This document shows, piece by piece, positions 4,505 through 5,194 of a stretch of 5,194 nt of DNA. How positions within the stretch are numbered: position 1 is the first letter of the stretch; each line of letters begins with the position of its first letter. A model generated the notes under the pieces. It did no database searches. It was not told the origin of the DNA and worked only from the letters and a program-made list of their open reading frames with translations. Origin of the DNA: Schwartzia sp. (in: firmicutes) (lineage in GTDB: Bacteria > Bacillota > Negativicutes > Selenomonadales > Selenomonadaceae); assembly GCA_024691625.1 (NCBI GenBank), contig JAILNL010000078.1, positions 1 to 5,194 of the forward strand, written 5' to 3'. The position numbers and the translations under genes are program-made.

Positions 4505-5194
4505 ATGCAATCATCCAAAGTCCATCCGGTTGATAAAATTCTTCCGATATGGAAGCTCCTCATCTACGGCTTTCAGCACGTTCTTGCCATGTATTCAGGC
4601 GCGGTGGCTGTGCCGCTTGTACTTGCGGGAGCGATTCATCTGGACGTGGAACATCTGATTTACCTTATTAATGCCGATCTTTTTACATGCGGAATCGCGA
4701 CGCTGGTTCAGACACTTAGCCTTGGACCTGCCATCGGGTCGAAGCTGCCGATTGTGCAAGGATGCACCTTTACTGCTGTCACTCCGATGATTCTTATCGC
4801 AAATTCCTCAGGAGGCGGCGCGGAAGGACTCCGGGTCGTATATGGTTCGGTAATAGTAGCAGGTATCATCTGCTTTGTAACGGCGAACTATTTCAGCAAG
4901 CTTCTTCGTTTATTTCCGCCTGTTGTTACAGGTGCGGTTATAATGATTATCGGTCTTACGCTCATGCCTGTTGCGGTGGGCTGGATTGCCGGTGTAAATC
5001 CTGCCGCTCCGGATTATGCATCACCCATGAATATACTGATTGCATTCCTTGTGCTTGCGCTAATTCTTTTCCTGTATCGTGTAAGTCAGGGCTTTGTAGG
5101 TCACATAGCTGTTCTGCTTGGTCTGATTTTCGGTACGGTCGTAGCTTTTGGTTTTGGTTTTGTGGATTTTTCTGCAGTAGGGCAGGCAGCAGCT
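4505..5194 (+). CDS. Nucleobase:cation symporter-2 (NCS2) family purine permease, probably xanthine (3' end outside window)
   Basis: The first 230 residues of an inner-membrane purine transporter are present and the frame is open to the window end; full NCS2 proteins are commonly about 430-460 residues, so roughly half is missing. NCS2 proteins import nucleobases or urate with protons or sodium. TM1 contains the conserved Gln-His pair in GFQHVLAMY (Q24, H25), followed by SGAVAVPLVLAGAI, LINADLFTCGIATLVQTL (54-71), LPIVQGCTFTAVTPM (81-95) and further hydrophobic segments at about 110-127, 138-160, 177-191 and 196-220. These stretches match the xanthine/urate branch (PbuX, PucJ/K, UapA) better than the uracil branch (UraA). 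The family signature of the later helices that helps set specificity lies beyond the window. GGGAGG sits 8 nt before ATG 4505. The divergent xpt supports xanthine as substrate, which is an inference. Confidence 0.92.
   Translation, partial: MQSSKVHPVDKILPIWKLLIYGFQHVLAMYSGAVAVPLVLAGAIHLDVEHLIYLINADLFTCGIATLVQTLSLGPAIGSKLPIVQGCTFTAVTPMILIANSSGGGAEGLRVVYGSVIVAGIICFVTANYFSKLLRLFPPVVTGAVIMIIGLTLMPVAVGWIAGVNPAAPDYASPMNILIAFLVLALILFLYRVSQGFVGHIAVLLGLIFGTVVAFGFGFVDFSAVGQAAA

Noticed and set aside
4473..4658. A 61-codon open frame starting in the permease leader
   Set aside because: It overlaps the start of the NCS2 permease in another frame, lacks a ribosome binding site and encodes no recognisable features, while the frame from 4505 encodes strongly conserved NCS2 motifs.

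Overview
The window looks like chromosomal DNA from a Firmicute that has an outer membrane, most plausibly a member of the Negativicutes (Selenomonas/Veillonella/Dialister-type). This is an inference from gene content. A TolC-type outer-membrane channel gene requires a diderm envelope. The xanthine phosphoribosyltransferase (Xpt) closely resembles the Bacillus type, and strong AAGGAGG-type ribosome binding sites precede the genes. Base composition is mixed and even across the window, with no sign of a recently acquired island.

Left part (1-3713, + strand): the 3' end of a tolC-like gene is followed without a gap by a MacA-like periplasmic adaptor, a MacB-type ABC ATPase and a MacB/FtsX-type permease. 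Junctions are 0 to 15 nt, so these four genes are almost certainly one operon encoding a complete trans-envelope ABC efflux or secretion machine. The ATPase and permease would power it at the inner membrane, the adaptor would bridge the periplasm and the TolC protein would form the exit duct. MacB is split into two polypeptides, as in Bacillus YknYZ, whereas E. coli MacB is one fused chain. The substrate cannot be told from the sequence. The operon promoter lies upstream of the window.

Middle (3714-3775): a 12-bp perfect stem with A and T tracts on its two flanks forms a bidirectional intrinsic terminator. It separates the efflux operon from the convergent xpt gene.

Right part (3776-5194): xpt (- strand) is divergent from a purine permease of the NCS2 family (+ strand, truncated by the window end). 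The permease would import xanthine or a related base and Xpt would convert it to XMP, giving a two-gene salvage module. The 156-bp gap between them has two back-to-back sigma-A promoters with identical TATACT -10 boxes, a short dyad over each -35 region, and a perfect DnaA-box 9-mer inside the xpt promoter spacer. The predicted 5' leaders are only about 30 nt, too short for the purine riboswitch known from Bacillus xpt.

No RNA gene, mobile element, CRISPR array or phage gene was found. I do not see a clearly undescribed system. The points most worth a second look are the control region of the xpt/permease pair and the details of the TolC-coupled split MacAB operon.
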